From contig DASVEE010000067.1 of the NCBI GenBank assembly GCA_036380735.1, positions 197,048 through 261,047 on the forward strand: a stretch of 64,000 nucleotides of DNA, read 5' to 3'. The notes under the pieces are model-generated. The model ran no database searches. It was not told the DNA's origin and saw only the letters and a list, made by a program, of their open reading frames with translations. Position numbers and translations under genes: made by a program. The stretch is from DASVEE01 sp036380735 (lineage in GTDB: Bacteria; Acidobacteriota; Thermoanaerobaculia; Gp7-AA8). Shown piece by piece: positions 1-7,582 of the stretch (position 1 is the first letter of the stretch; the number at the start of each line of letters is the position of its first letter).

Positions 1-2306
1 TCCTCTACGCGACCAAGGCCGGCGTGTCGATCGGTGTCGACGACATGGTCATCCCGTCGCGCAAGACCGAGATCGTCGAGAACGCGCGTAAGAACGTTCT
101 CGAGGTCGAGCGCCAGCGTCTCGACGGCGCCATCACCCACGGTGAGCGCCACAACAAGATCATCGACATCTGGCACCGCGCCACCGAGCAGGTGTCCGAC
201 GAGATGTTCGTCGAGATGAAGCGCGTCGAAGAGCAGCGCGGCGAGTTCAACCCCATCTTCATGATGGCCGACTCCGGCGCCCGTGGTTCGAAAGAACAGG
301 TCCGCCAGCTCGCCGGTATGCGCGGCCTCATGTCCAAGCCCTCGGGCGAAGTCATCGAGACGCCCATCACCGCGAACTTCCGCGAAGGCCTCTCGGTGCT
401 CCAGTACTTCATCTCCACGCACGGCGCCCGTAAGGGTCTCGCCGACACGGCGCTCAAGACGGCCGACTCCGGCTATCTCACCCGCCGTCTCGTCGACGTC
501 GCGCAGGACGTCATCATCACCGAGCAGGACTGCCAGACGTTCGACGGCATCGTCGTCACTCCCATCATGGAAGGCGGCGACATCCTCGAGCCGCTCCGCG
601 ACCGCATCGGCGGCCGCGTTGCGCAGGAAGACATCTACGATCCGCTCACCGGCGAACAGATCATCGCGCAGAACGAGGAGCTCTCCGAGGACCTCGCCAA
701 CGCGATTCAGGAAGCCGGCATCGAGCAGGTCAAGATCCGTTCCGTGCTCACGTGCGAGACGCGCCGCGGCGTGTGCCGCCGCTGCTACGGCCGCAACCTC
801 GCGAGCGGCAAGCTCGTCGAGATCGGCGAAGCGGTCGGTGTCATCGCCGCCGAGTCCATCGGCGAGCCCGGCACGCAGCTCACGATGCGTACGTTCCACG
901 TCGGTGGTACCGCATCGCGCGTTTCCGAGCAGTCCAAGCACGAGGCCACCAGCCCCGGACGCGTGCAGTTCATCAACGTCACCACCGTCACGAACAAGAA
1001 CGGCGAGCTCGTCGTCATCAACCGTAACGGCAAGCTGCTCATCATGGAAGAAGTCCCGACCAAGAAGGGCAAGAAGGGCGACGCGGACATCACCGGCTCG
1101 CGCGAGAAGGAGCGTTACGCGCTCGTCTACGGCTCGACCCTGAAGGTCCAGGACGGCCAGCACGTCGACGCCGGCCAGCCGCTCGTCGAGTGGGATCCGT
1201 TCACCTCGGCCGTGCTCACGGAAGTCGGCGGTAAGGTCACCTTCAAGGACATCGTCGAAGGCGAGAACGTCCGCGAAGAGACCGACAAGGTCACGGGCCT
1301 CACGCAGATGGTCATCGTCGAAGCGTCGACGGCCGAGAAGCGCACCCCGACCCTCATCATCAAATCCGGCAAAGGCAGCGAGGAGAAGAAGTACCTTCTC
1401 CCCACCGGCGCCCACGTCATGGTCCACAACGGTCAGGAAGTTCACCCGGGCGACACGCTCGCGAAGATCCCCCGTGCCACGACCAAGACGAAGGACATCA
1501 CCGGCGGTCTGCCGCGCGTCGTCGAGCTCTTCGAAGCCCGTCACCCGCGCGACAAGGCCGTCATCACCGAGGTCGACGGCACCGTGCATCACGGTGCGAT
1601 CGTCAAGGGCATGCGCCGCATCATCATCGAGACCGACGAGGGCACCCGCCACGAGTACAGCGTTCCGCGTTCCGTGCACGTCAACGTGCAGGAAGGGGAG
1701 CGCGTGCGCGCCGGCGACCCGCTCATCGACGGTCCGATCGATCCGCACGACGTCCTGGCGGTCCTCGGCATCAAGGAGCTGCAGCGCTACCTGGTCGACA
1801 AGATCCAGGAGGTCTACCGCTCCCAGTCCGTCGCCATCAACGACAAGCACATCGAGGTCATCAGCCGTCAGATGCTCCGCTCGGTGCGCGTGACGCGCGT
1901 TGGCGATACCGACTTCCTCGTCGACGAGCAGGTCGATCGCTTCCGCTTCATGGAAGAGAACGAGAAGGTCATGAACCGCGGCGGCGAACCGGCCGACGGT
2001 GTTCCGCTCCTCCTCGGCATCACCAAAGCGTCGCTGTCGACCGAGTCGTTCATCTCGGCGGCGTCGTTCCAGGAGACCACGCGCGTCCTCACGGAAGCCG
2101 CCATCGCGGGCCGTGTCGACTACCTGCGCGGCCTCAAGGAAAACGTCATCGTCGGCCGCCTCATCCCCGCCGGCACCGGCATGCCCGTCTACCGCGAGGT
2201 CTACCTCGAGAAAGACGAAGCCCCTGCCCAGCCGTCGCTGGAAGAGCTGCTCCGCCCCGAGGACGAAGAAGCCTTGGCCGCCCTGGACTTCGACGACGAG
2301 CAGTAA
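1..2306 (+). CDS. rpoC: RNA polymerase beta' subunit, C-terminal part (5' truncated by window)
   Basis: The reading frame is open from base 3 and ends with TAA at 2304-2306, giving about 767 residues of the DNA-dependent RNA polymerase beta' chain. Diagnostic features are the second zinc-binding cluster (Cys at DCQTFDG, then CETRRGVCRRCYGR near residues 250-265), the following VIAAESIGEPGTQLTMRTFH block (bridge-helix/trigger-loop region), and the C-terminal LLLGITKASLSTESFISAASF and GRLIPAGTG motifs. Beta' chains are usually 1200-1500 aa, so roughly the first half lies upstream of the window. It would assemble with alpha, beta and omega in the cytoplasm. The gene is closed by an intrinsic terminator 24 bases after the stop, so it is the last gene of its operon. 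Identification is secure. Confidence 0.98.
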   Translation, partial: LYATKAGVSIGVDDMVIPSRKTEIVENARKNVLEVERQRLDGAITHGERHNKIIDIWHRATEQVSDEMFVEMKRVEEQRGEFNPIFMMADSGARGSKEQVRQLAGMRGLMSKPSGEVIETPITANFREGLSVLQYFISTHGARKGLADTALKTADSGYLTRRLVDVAQDVIITEQDCQTFDGIVVTPIMEGGDILEPLRDRIGGRVAQEDIYDPLTGEQIIAQNEELSEDLANAIQEAGIEQVKIRSVLTCETRRGVCRRCYGRNLASGKLVEIGEAVGVIAAESIGEPGTQLTMRTFHVGGTASRVSEQSKHEATSPGRVQFINVTTVTNKNGELVVINRNGKLLIMEEVPTKKGKKGDADITGSREKERYALVYGSTLKVQDGQHVDAGQPLVEWDPFTSAVLTEVGGKVTFKDIVEGENVREETDKVTGLTQMVIVEASTAEKRTPTLIIKSGKGSEEKKYLLPTGAHVMVHNGQEVHPGDTLAKIPRATTKTKDITGGLPRVVELFEARHPRDKAVITEVDGTVHHGAIVKGMRRIIIETDEGTRHEYSVPRSVHVNVQEGERVRAGDPLIDGPIDPHDVLAVLGIKELQRYLVDKIQEVYRSQSVAINDKHIEVISRQMLRSVRVTRVGDTDFLVDEQVDRFRFMEENEKVMNRGGEPADGVPLLLGITKASLSTESFISAASFQETTRVLTEAAIAGRVDYLRGLKENVIVGRLIPAGTGMPVYREVYLEKDEAPAQPSLEELLRPEDEEALAALDFDDEQ

Positions 2307-2329
2307 GAGTCACCCATGCAGTTCACCCC

Positions 2330-2362
2330 GGGCCGGCGCGCAAGCGCCGGCCCTTTTTGTTT
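2330..2362 (+). terminator. Rho-independent terminator of rpoC
   Basis: A perfect 10-bp stem (GGGCCGGCGC, 2330-2339, pairing with 2344-2353) closes a GCAA tetraloop and is followed directly by TTTTTGTTTT. Its position 24 bases after the rpoC stop makes it the operon terminator. Confidence 0.93.
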
Positions 2363-2370
2363 TGGGGTGC

Positions 2371-2423
2371 GGGGAAACGATAGGACGAATAGGACCTATA
2401 GGACGGATGGGACGAATGGGAGA
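2371..2423. repeat. 9-nt-phased intergenic element, copy 1 (one arm only)
   Basis: It starts GGGGAAACGATAGGAC and continues as five near-copies of a 9-base unit (TAGGACGAA, TAGGACCTA, TAGGACGGA, TGGGACGAA, TGGGAGAAA). Other copies have a second, inverted arm; here only the left arm is present. It lies between the rpoC terminator and the next gene. Confidence 0.85.
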
Positions 2424-2466
2424 AAGACGCGCTGAACTGGCAGCGGGCTGAACTAAACTGCCTTCG

Positions 2467-2868
2467 ATGTTCATCACCCTGCTGGCCGTTACCTTCCTGA
2501 TCGCCGCCGTCTGTTCCTTCATCGTGGCGCGCCTGTTCGATCGCCCGATCGGGGCGATTCTCAAGCGCATCGTCGCGGAGGAGCTGGGCTCCGCCTGGCA
2601 CCGCTACATCACGTTCGCCATCTACGTCGTCGGCATCTCCGGCGGCGTGCGGATCTGGGAACTGGAAAAGTACATCTCCCCCCGCAGCAAGGACGACCCC
2701 GTGATCGTCCTCAACACCGACCGCTGGGTCCTCGAGGTCTACCGCACGATCATCGAGACCCTGCAGGCCGTCGCCTGGATGCTGCTGGTCGTGTTCCTGG
2801 TAGCGCTGCTGGCGTTCGTGGTGGTGCGCGCGTTCGAGCTGCGCGCGGAACGCAAAGGGACGGGTTAG
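2467..2868 (+). CDS. Small membrane protein of unknown function
   Basis: 133 aa starting at ATG 2467. The sequence shows an N-terminal hydrophobic helix (residues 1-21), a second weakly hydrophobic segment around residues 46-60 (ITFAIYVVGISGGV) and a strong helix near 100-122 (VAWMLLVVFLVALLAFVVV). It ends in a basic tail. I do not recognise a family. It overlaps the end of the convergent HicB-like gene by four bases. The position between rpoC and a toxin-antitoxin pair gives no functional clue. Confidence 0.7.
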   Translation: MFITLLAVTFLIAAVCSFIVARLFDRPIGAILKRIVAEELGSAWHRYITFAIYVVGISGGVRIWELEKYISPRSKDDPVIVLNTDRWVLEVYRTIIETLQAVAWMLLVVFLVALLAFVVVRAFELRAERKGTG

Positions 2869-3287
2869 TCGGTCGAGGCGCGGATGACGAAATCGATCTC
2901 CGGGGAAGCTGCTTTCAGCAGCGCGTCCAGCTTGTCGACGGTGGGCACCGCATCGCCGCGTTCATAGCGCGCGTAAGCGTTGCGCGAAGTGGCGCCAAGG
3001 CGGGTCGCAACCTCACGGAGCGAGACACCGCTTGCTTCACGGCGGCGGCGCAGAAGAAGAGCCGTCATCGCTCCGGCATCCGTTCCTGAGATCTCGAATT
3101 CCGCCGCGCCGCGGGAGTGTACTTCCGCCTTGAAGTCGTCGCGGTTGACCATCGTTTCCAGCCAGTCGCCGATCATCGCCAGCGCTTCCTTGCGCGTGCG
3201 CCCCTGGGTCATCGCGTCCAGCAACGGGATCTCCGCCAGCCACCAGCGTCCATCGCGAAAGACTTTGCCTTCGAATCTCATGTTCAT
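2865..3287 (-). CDS. hicB: HicB-family antitoxin with C-terminal XRE-type helix-turn-helix
   Basis: 140 aa. Residues 1-60 have the HicB partial RNase-H-like fold pattern (FRDGRWWLAEIPLLDAMTQG, then a helical TRKEALAMIGDWLETMV). Residues about 75-135 form a Cro/C1-type HTH (REASGVSLREVATRLGATSR, then YERGDAVPTVDKLDALL). In this family HicB neutralises the HicA mRNA interferase and represses the operon through the HTH. Its ATG (3285-3287) directly abuts the TGA of the upstream HicA gene, so the two are translationally coupled, in toxin-first order. A second in-frame ATG lies two codons in. Confidence 0.85.
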   Translation of the reverse strand: MNMRFEGKVFRDGRWWLAEIPLLDAMTQGRTRKEALAMIGDWLETMVNRDDFKAEVHSRGAAEFEISGTDAGAMTALLLRRRREASGVSLREVATRLGATSRNAYARYERGDAVPTVDKLDALLKAASPEIDFVIRASTD

Positions 3288-3461
3288 TCAGTCCGCACAT
3301 GCGCGCCGCAGGATCGCAAGGGCGAGGCGCTCGTTGATCTCACGATGCCGCGGAACCGCCTCTTCACGCTCGCCGTTCGTCCACACGTCGTGATTGCCGC
3401 CATGTCGCAGGAACCGCCAACCCCAGTCGGCCAGACGGCGTTCCAACTCACGACGCTTCAC
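3288..3461 (-). CDS. hicA: HicA-family mRNA interferase toxin
   Basis: About 57 aa from GTG at 3459-3461 (VKRRELERRLADWGWRFLRHGG). It has the double-stranded-RNA-binding-like HicA layout: N-terminal KRRELERRL helix, the GWRFLRHGGNHDVW strand-turn with the catalytic His of the GGNH motif, and the VPRHREI signature before the last helix. In the family, HicA cleaves mRNA and is inhibited by HicB. The frame stays open upstream to 3530, but that part is translation of a repeat element (SHRSYPSYS), so the internal GTG is preferred even though no good Shine-Dalgarno is seen. Normal family length is 55-60 aa. Confidence 0.8.
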   Translation of the reverse strand: MKRRELERRLADWGWRFLRHGGNHDVWTNGEREEAVPRHREINERLALAILRRACAD

Positions 3462-3500
3462 CGGAGTAAGTGTACACCCATCGGGGTGCAGGACTGTTGC

Positions 3501-3598
3501 GGAATAGGAGGGATAGGACCTATGGGACAAATAGGACAGATAGGCCCTCCCATTCGTCCTATCTGTCCCATACGTCCTATTCGTCCTATCGTTCCCTC
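3501..3598. repeat. 9-nt-phased inverted-repeat element, copy 2
   Basis: The left arm (3501-3547) reads as TAGGAC-type 9-mers; the right arm (3551-3597) is the inverse (CCCATTCGTCCTATCTGTCC and onward) and ends CGTCCTATCGTTCCCTCA. The terminal TCA is the complement of the cupin gene's TGA stop, so the element abuts that gene's 3' end. Confidence 0.88.
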
Positions 3599-3968
3599 AC
3601 CCCAACTGCTCCTCGATCGACCGGGTGAGCGGCGTCTCCACGCCTCCGGTGTGGTGCGTGGTCACCGTCTCGATCAGCACGATCCAGCACTCCTCCTCGG
3701 CCACGGGGTTGTGCATCACGCCGCGCGGCACCACGTAGAAGTCGCCTTCCCGGAGGGTGACCGGGTCGCTGTTTTCGAGCTCGATGCGCAGCTCGCCGCG
3801 CATCACGAGGAACAGCTCGTCCTCGGCGTCGTGCTTGTGCCAGGCGAGCGTGCCTTTGACCTTCGCCACCTTCAGGTACTGATCGTTCACGCGGCCGATC
3901 ACCTTCGGCGACCAGTGGGCATCGACGCGGTTGAACTGTTCGAGGATCGCGGTTGCCTGGTTCGTCAT
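3597..3968 (-). CDS. Cupin-domain protein
   Basis: 123 aa. One small cupin barrel is visible: motif 1 is WHKHDAEDELFLVMRGELRI (residues about 43-62, giving His-x-His and Glu metal ligands) and motif 2 is GDFYVVPRGVMHNP (about 75-88, fourth His). Single-cupin proteins of this size bind a metal ion and act as small isomerases or dioxygenases, or as binding proteins; the substrate cannot be told here. It is cytoplasmic with no signal peptide. The ATG at 3966-3968 is about 110 bp from the divergent cyclase gene start, so a shared promoter region is possible. Confidence 0.85.
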   Translation of the reverse strand: MTNQATAILEQFNRVDAHWSPKVIGRVNDQYLKVAKVKGTLAWHKHDAEDELFLVMRGELRIELENSDPVTLREGDFYVVPRGVMHNPVAEEECWIVLIETVTTHHTGGVETPLTRSIEEQLG

Positions 3969-4076
3969 GCGTGGAATCGTACGGCAGACGCGCGCGTGGC
4001 GGGCGCGACAAAATTGCGTCGGCGGCGTTGCAGCTCCTTGTCACACGCGCGGCGCGCGGATGATCTAATCCGCGGC

Positions 4077-4733
4077 ATGACGCTCATCGATCTCAGTCAC
4101 GTCATCGAGCACGGCATGCAGACGTATCCCGGCCTGCCGGCGCCGGTCATCGGCGATTTCCTCACGCGCACCGCCTCGCGCGAGCGCTACCAGGGGCAGG
4201 CCGAGTTCCACATCGGCCGCATCGAGATGATCGCCAACACCGGCACGTACCTCGATGCGCCGTCGCACCGGTTCGCCGAGGGGGCGGATATCGCGGGGCT
4301 GGCGCTGGAGGAGATCGCGAATCTGCCGGGGCTCCTCGTCAGCATCGCGGAAGGAGAGCGCTCCATCGACGTGGCGATGGTCGAAGGGCTGGACGTGCGC
4401 GGCAAGGCGGTGCTGCTGCACACGGGCTGGTCGCGTCACTGGCGCACGCCGGCGTACGGCGCGCCGCACCATCCATTCGTCACGGCGCGCGCCGCGGAGT
4501 GGCTGGCGGCGGAGGGTGCGGCGGTCGTCGGCATCGACTCGGTGAACATCGACGACATGGCCGATCCGGCCCGCCCCGCGCACACCGCGCTGCTGCGCCA
4601 GGGCGTGCCGATCGTGGAGCACCTCACGAATCTGGAGCAGCTCGGTGCGGCGTCGTTCCGCTTCTTCGCGGTCCCGCCGCCGGTGAGGGGGATGGGGACT
4701 TTTGCGGTGCGCGCGTTCGCCGTCACGGGGTAA
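4077..4733 (+). CDS. Cyclase-family metal-dependent hydrolase (kynurenine-formamidase-like fold)
   Basis: 218 aa from ATG 4077 (MTLIDLSHVIEHGMQTYPGL). The start-of-fold motif (IDLSHVI..GMQTYPG), GTYLDAPSH and the later VGIDSVNIDD and HTALLRQGVPIVEHLTNLEQL segments are typical of the cyclase/KynB family of Zn/Mn hydrolases acting on amides, lactones or polyketides. The usual HxGTHxDxPxH metal motif reads NTGTYLDAPSH here: the first His is Asn and the second is Tyr, a variant that also occurs in part of the family. The substrate is unknown. The frame is open far upstream, but only this ATG gives a normal family N-terminus. Confidence 0.85.
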   Translation: MTLIDLSHVIEHGMQTYPGLPAPVIGDFLTRTASRERYQGQAEFHIGRIEMIANTGTYLDAPSHRFAEGADIAGLALEEIANLPGLLVSIAEGERSIDVAMVEGLDVRGKAVLLHTGWSRHWRTPAYGAPHHPFVTARAAEWLAAEGAAVVGIDSVNIDDMADPARPAHTALLRQGVPIVEHLTNLEQLGAASFRFFAVPPPVRGMGTFAVRAFAVTG

Positions 4734-4914
4734 GGATTGCGTCGCCCGGGACGGCTGATCGTCCTGCTAGGGGACGGCCGCCAGCAGCCGCCGGTGTGAC
4801 GCTGGAGGCGGCGTCGCCGCGCGTGACCCACTGGCCGTGGTGAAGGACTCCGGTACCGATCGTGGCGGCCGGTCCTCTGCGATCGGTAGACGGGCTGCCG
4901 ATCGAGCTGGATTG
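4734..4914. other. Non-coding stretch upstream of the 43-bp array
   Basis: I find no gene here. One short inverted repeat (ACCGATCG at 4856-4863, repeated inverted as CGATCGGT at 4881-4888) flanks GGCGGCCGG-type sequence. The remainder is unremarkable GC-rich DNA. Confidence 0.5.
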
Positions 4915-5280
4915 GCCGCTGCCGTCGATGTGTGGGGATATCGATCGTGGTGGGCTGGCCGCTGCCGTCGATGTGTGGGGTTATCGATGGAGGCGGGCTG
5001 ACCGCTGTGGCCGATGTGTGGGGATATCGATGGAGGCGGGCTGGCCGCTGTCGTCGATGTGTGGGGATATCGATTGAGACGGCTGGTCTGTTGTCGACGG
5101 CCGACGGGCTGCCGCTCGCGGTGGGCTGGCCACTGTCGTCGATATGTGGGGATATCGATCGAGGTGGCCTGGCCCTTGTCGTCGTTTGTGGGGATATCGA
5201 TCGCGGTAGCCTGGCCGTTGTCGTCGATATGTGGAGATATCGATCGAGGCGGCTAGCCGGTCGTCGTCGATGTGTGGGTG
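4915..5280. repeat. Tandem array of about eight ~43-bp units
   Basis: Unit boundaries are visible at 4915, 4958, 5001, 5044, (degenerate unit 5086-5128), 5129, 5172 and 5214. The consensus runs GCCGCTGTCGTCGATGTGTG followed by GGGATATCGATCGAGGCGGG and CTG. The most conserved part is TGTGGGGATATCGAT. The length (42-43 bp) is not a multiple of three, so although several frames stay open through the array it is unlikely to be protein-coding. An intrinsic-terminator-like hairpin follows at 5325. Confidence 0.88.
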
Positions 5281-5324
5281 GGCGTTCTCTCGGGCGATGT
5301 CCTTTTGCGTCGCACGGCCACCAC

Positions 5325-5353
5325 GGCCGGCGCAAGCCGGCCCTGCTTGTTTT
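5325..5353 (+). terminator. Probable intrinsic terminator after the 43-bp array
   Basis: A 7-bp stem GGCCGGC (5325-5331) pairs with GCCGGCC (5336-5342) around a GCAA loop, followed by CTGCTTGTTTT. It closely resembles the rpoC terminator in stem and loop. It could end a transcript that crosses the array. Confidence 0.65.
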
Positions 5354-5403
5354 CCGACTGGGCGCAGCGCGCGCGCACGCCGCGACCCATAGTGAAGAGC
5401 GTG

Positions 5404-6414
5404 ATGAGAGTCGCGAGCCTTGCTCTTTGCCTCGTGCTGGCCGCCGCCGTGCGCGCGGAGATCCGCCCCTCGTTCCATCTCGAGCGGAGCGCCTGGCCGG
5501 CCACGCACGTCGTCGTGGCCACGGAAGGGGAGACCATCGACGGCAAGCTCACCGTGCTGGAGTCGTGGAAAGGCGACCTCGCGCCGGATGCGGAGCTCGT
5601 GCTGCCGGAGCTCGCCGCGTTTGCGTCCGAGGAGTCGCGGCGCTTGGAGAAGACGTTCTGGTCGCGAAGCGAGCCGCCTCCCTTCGTCACCGGCGCACGC
5701 ATGATCCTCTTCCTCGAGCGCAAAGACGGCCGCTGGAGCGGCGCCGGCGACCAGCCGCTCGACGTTTCCGCGGTGTGGGTCGAAGAGGGACGCCCGTACG
5801 CGTTCGTGCAGATCATGAACCCCGGTGACGCCGTGCTGGTGCAGCTGGCGGACTCGGAGGGTGCCTTCGCCGAGCGCTTCCAGGCGATCGACGCAACGCA
5901 TCGCGCGCTCGACGCGGCGCTCGCGCTCGAAGCTCCCGCCGCGCGCGCCGCGGCGCTGGAGGGCTTCACCGCCGTCGAGGTGCTCTACGCGAGCGCCCCC
6001 GCGTTCGACGGCCTGCGCGCCTGCGGCAGCGCCGCGGTGCCGGTGCTCCAGCGGATGCTGGCCGACGAATCGCGGTCGCACGCGCACGGGAAGGTCATCG
6101 AAACGCTGGCCGCCATCGGCGGCAGCGTGGCCCGCGAAGAGCTGATTCACGTGGTGGCCGAGGCGCACCGCTTCTTCCGCGCGAACGCACCGCGTCTGCG
6201 CAGAGGGTGGTGGAACGACGTAGACGATCCGCGCAACCGCGAGCTGCGCGACCGCTACAGCCACCTGCATGCCGCACTGCACGCGCTGCAGAAAGTGGAC
6301 GTCGCGGACGCGCACCCCATCGCGGAGCTGTGCAAGTTCTGGCCGGCCGTGCCGCCGCCCGGGAAGGATGGCCGCAGCCAGGTTGCGGAGGTGTGCCGGC
6401 ACTGGGAACGATAG
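5404..6414 (+). CDS. Secreted protein of unknown function with HEAT-like C-terminal segment
   Basis: 336 aa from ATG 5404 (GTG at 5401 is an alternative). It has a Sec signal peptide (MRVASLALCLVLAAAVRA, cleavage before EIRPS). Residues about 25-180 look beta-rich, with paired KLTVLESWKGDL-type strands found in secreted domains of unknown function. Residues about 190-260 are helical and repeat-like (SAAVPVLQRMLADESRSHAH, then VIETLAAIGGSVAREELIHV), suggesting one or two HEAT-type repeats. I do not recognise a family. The last codons GAA CGA TAG lie inside the downstream repeat element, so the element provides the stop codon. Confidence 0.75.
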   Translation: MRVASLALCLVLAAAVRAEIRPSFHLERSAWPATHVVVATEGETIDGKLTVLESWKGDLAPDAELVLPELAAFASEESRRLEKTFWSRSEPPPFVTGARMILFLERKDGRWSGAGDQPLDVSAVWVEEGRPYAFVQIMNPGDAVLVQLADSEGAFAERFQAIDATHRALDAALALEAPAARAAALEGFTAVEVLYASAPAFDGLRACGSAAVPVLQRMLADESRSHAHGKVIETLAAIGGSVAREELIHVVAEAHRFFRANAPRLRRGWWNDVDDPRNRELRDRYSHLHAALHALQKVDVADAHPIAELCKFWPAVPPPGKDGRSQVAEVCRHWER

Positions 6415-6534
6415 GACGAATGGGACCTATGGGACCTATAGGACGAATAGGCAGGCCCCCACACAACCACGAAGGCGCAAGGTCCGCAGGCCTATTGGTC
6501 CTATCAGTCCCATAGGTCCCATTCGTCCTATCGT
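6404..6534. repeat. 9-nt-phased inverted-repeat element with conserved core, copy 3
   Basis: Left arm GGGAACGATAGGACGAATGG and onward (6404-6450), a core 6451-6499 containing AGGCAGGCCCCCAC, CACGA and GCAAGGTCCGCAGG, and a right arm 6500-6534 of inverted 9-mers ending CGTCCTATCGT. The upstream gene's TAG stop (6412-6414) lies in the left arm. The genes on either side are convergent. Confidence 0.9.
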
Positions 6535-6578
6535 GCTCTGGTGATTGGCTGCGCGCTTCGCGATGAGGAATCGCGGTG

Positions 6579-6598
6579 GGGCGGCCCTGAGGCCGCCC
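6579..6598 (-). terminator. Hairpin downstream of the HU gene
   Basis: GGGCGGCC (6579-6586) pairs with GGCCGCCC (6591-6598) around a 4-nt loop, 13 bases past the HU stop codon. There is no clear T-run, so it is a likely but not ideal terminator or 3'-end stabiliser. Confidence 0.5.
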
Positions 6599-6610
6599 GC
6601 GCAAAACGGG

Positions 6611-6904
6611 TTACTTCTTGGAGCCGATGATCGCGTCTTTCGCGGCTTTGGCGATGCGGAACTTCAGCACCTTCTTGGCCGGGATCTTGATCGCTTCGCC
6701 CGTCATCGGATTGCGGCCCGTGCGGGCTTTCCGGTTGACGAGGACGAGCTTCCCGAGGCCGGGAAGAGTGAAGCCCTTCTTCGCTTCCTTGTACGCAATC
6801 TCGCTGAGTGTCGCAAGCATCAGCGTCGCGGTTTTGCGCGGAACCTCGGCCTCTTCGGCGATCTTGTTGATGAGCTGGGATTTGGTCATTGGGCCTGCTG
6901 CCAT
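6611..6904 (-). CDS. hup: HU-family histone-like DNA-binding protein
   Basis: 97 aa. It has the HU/IHF fold: MTKSQLINKIAEEAEVPRKT N-terminal helices, GFTLPGLGKLVLVNRKARTG, then the DNA-binding arm signature GRNPMTGEAIKIPAKKVLKF. HU dimers bend and compact DNA in the nucleoid. The extra MAAGP before MTKSQ is kept because AAAGGAG lies upstream of the first ATG (6902-6904); starting at the second ATG (MTKSQ) is also possible. It is a single gene with divergent spacing to the GNAT gene. Confidence 0.95.
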   Translation of the reverse strand: MAAGPMTKSQLINKIAEEAEVPRKTATLMLATLSEIAYKEAKKGFTLPGLGKLVLVNRKARTGRNPMTGEAIKIPAKKVLKFRIAKAAKDAIIGSKK

Positions 6905-7043
6905 GTGTGGTTGGTTGCTCCTTTCGCGGATTTCAAAGCCGCTGAAATGTAGCGACGAACGCGCGCAGAAGCAATGGGTTTTTCGCGAAAAACCGGCCTT
7001 TTTTGCGATATCCTCCGCGCGAGATCACCAAGGAGGTCGTTCC

Positions 7044-7580
7044 TTGCCACATCGCTATCCGCAGGAGGCCGCACTTCGCGACGGCCGCCGCGTGCACCTT
7101 CGCCCATTCGCGGCAACAGACGTCGACGCGCTCTACGATTTCTTCCACCGCATGCCCTCCGAGTACCGCCGCTTCGCCTGGGACAACCTCGACAACCGTG
7201 CGCTCATCGAGAGCTGGGGCGAAAACGTCGATTACGCGAAGGTCTTTCCTCTCATCGCGCTCGACGGCAACCGCGTCGTCGCCGATGCCACCCTGCACAT
7301 GCGCAAGGGCGGTCCGCTGCGCCTCGTCGGCCGCGTCAAGTGGATGATCGATCCCGACTTCCGCGGCGCCGGCCTCGGCACCACGCTCGTCAACCACCTC
7401 CTCAACATCGCCCGCGAACGTGGGCTTCGCCACGTCTCCTGCATGCTCATCAGCGACCTCGAAGCCGATGCCGTGGAAACGCTCCAGGAGCTCGGCTTCA
7501 AGTCGTACGTGCAGGAAGGCTACGGGACCGATCCCGACGGCAATCAGCACGATATGACCAAGCTCGTGCTTAAACTGTAG
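7044..7580 (+). CDS. GNAT-family N-acetyltransferase
   Basis: 178 aa. The start is TTG at 7044-7046, fixed by a near-perfect Shine-Dalgarno AAGGAGGT (7030-7037) six bases upstream; the frame is open farther 5' but has no comparable site. GNAT motifs: HLRPFAATDVDALYDFF at the N-terminus, acetyl-CoA loop WMIDPDFRGAGLGTTLVNHL (residues about 105-124, the RGAGLGT P-loop), and ELGFKSYVQEGY near the end. This arrangement is typical of acetyltransferases or acyltransferases of unknown amine substrate. It lies two bases upstream of the permease gene, so the two are probably co-transcribed. Confidence 0.88.
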   Translation: MPHRYPQEAALRDGRRVHLRPFAATDVDALYDFFHRMPSEYRRFAWDNLDNRALIESWGENVDYAKVFPLIALDGNRVVADATLHMRKGGPLRLVGRVKWMIDPDFRGAGLGTTLVNHLLNIARERGLRHVSCMLISDLEADAVETLQELGFKSYVQEGYGTDPDGNQHDMTKLVLKL

Positions 7581-7582
7581 TA

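Noticed and set aside
3117..4076. Upstream extension of the cyclase-family gene
   Set aside because: The frame is open but crosses a repeat element and two convergent genes; the family N-terminus starts at ATG 4077.
4915..5280. Replication origin with DnaA boxes or iterons
   Set aside because: The repeated TGTGGGGATAT has an extra G against the DnaA-box complement TGTGGATAA, and no dnaA, dnaN or rep gene is nearby.
4436..5335. Open frames reading through the 43-bp array
   Set aside because: The unit length is not divisible by three, so the peptide changes frame each unit; no ribosome site or conserved flank is present.
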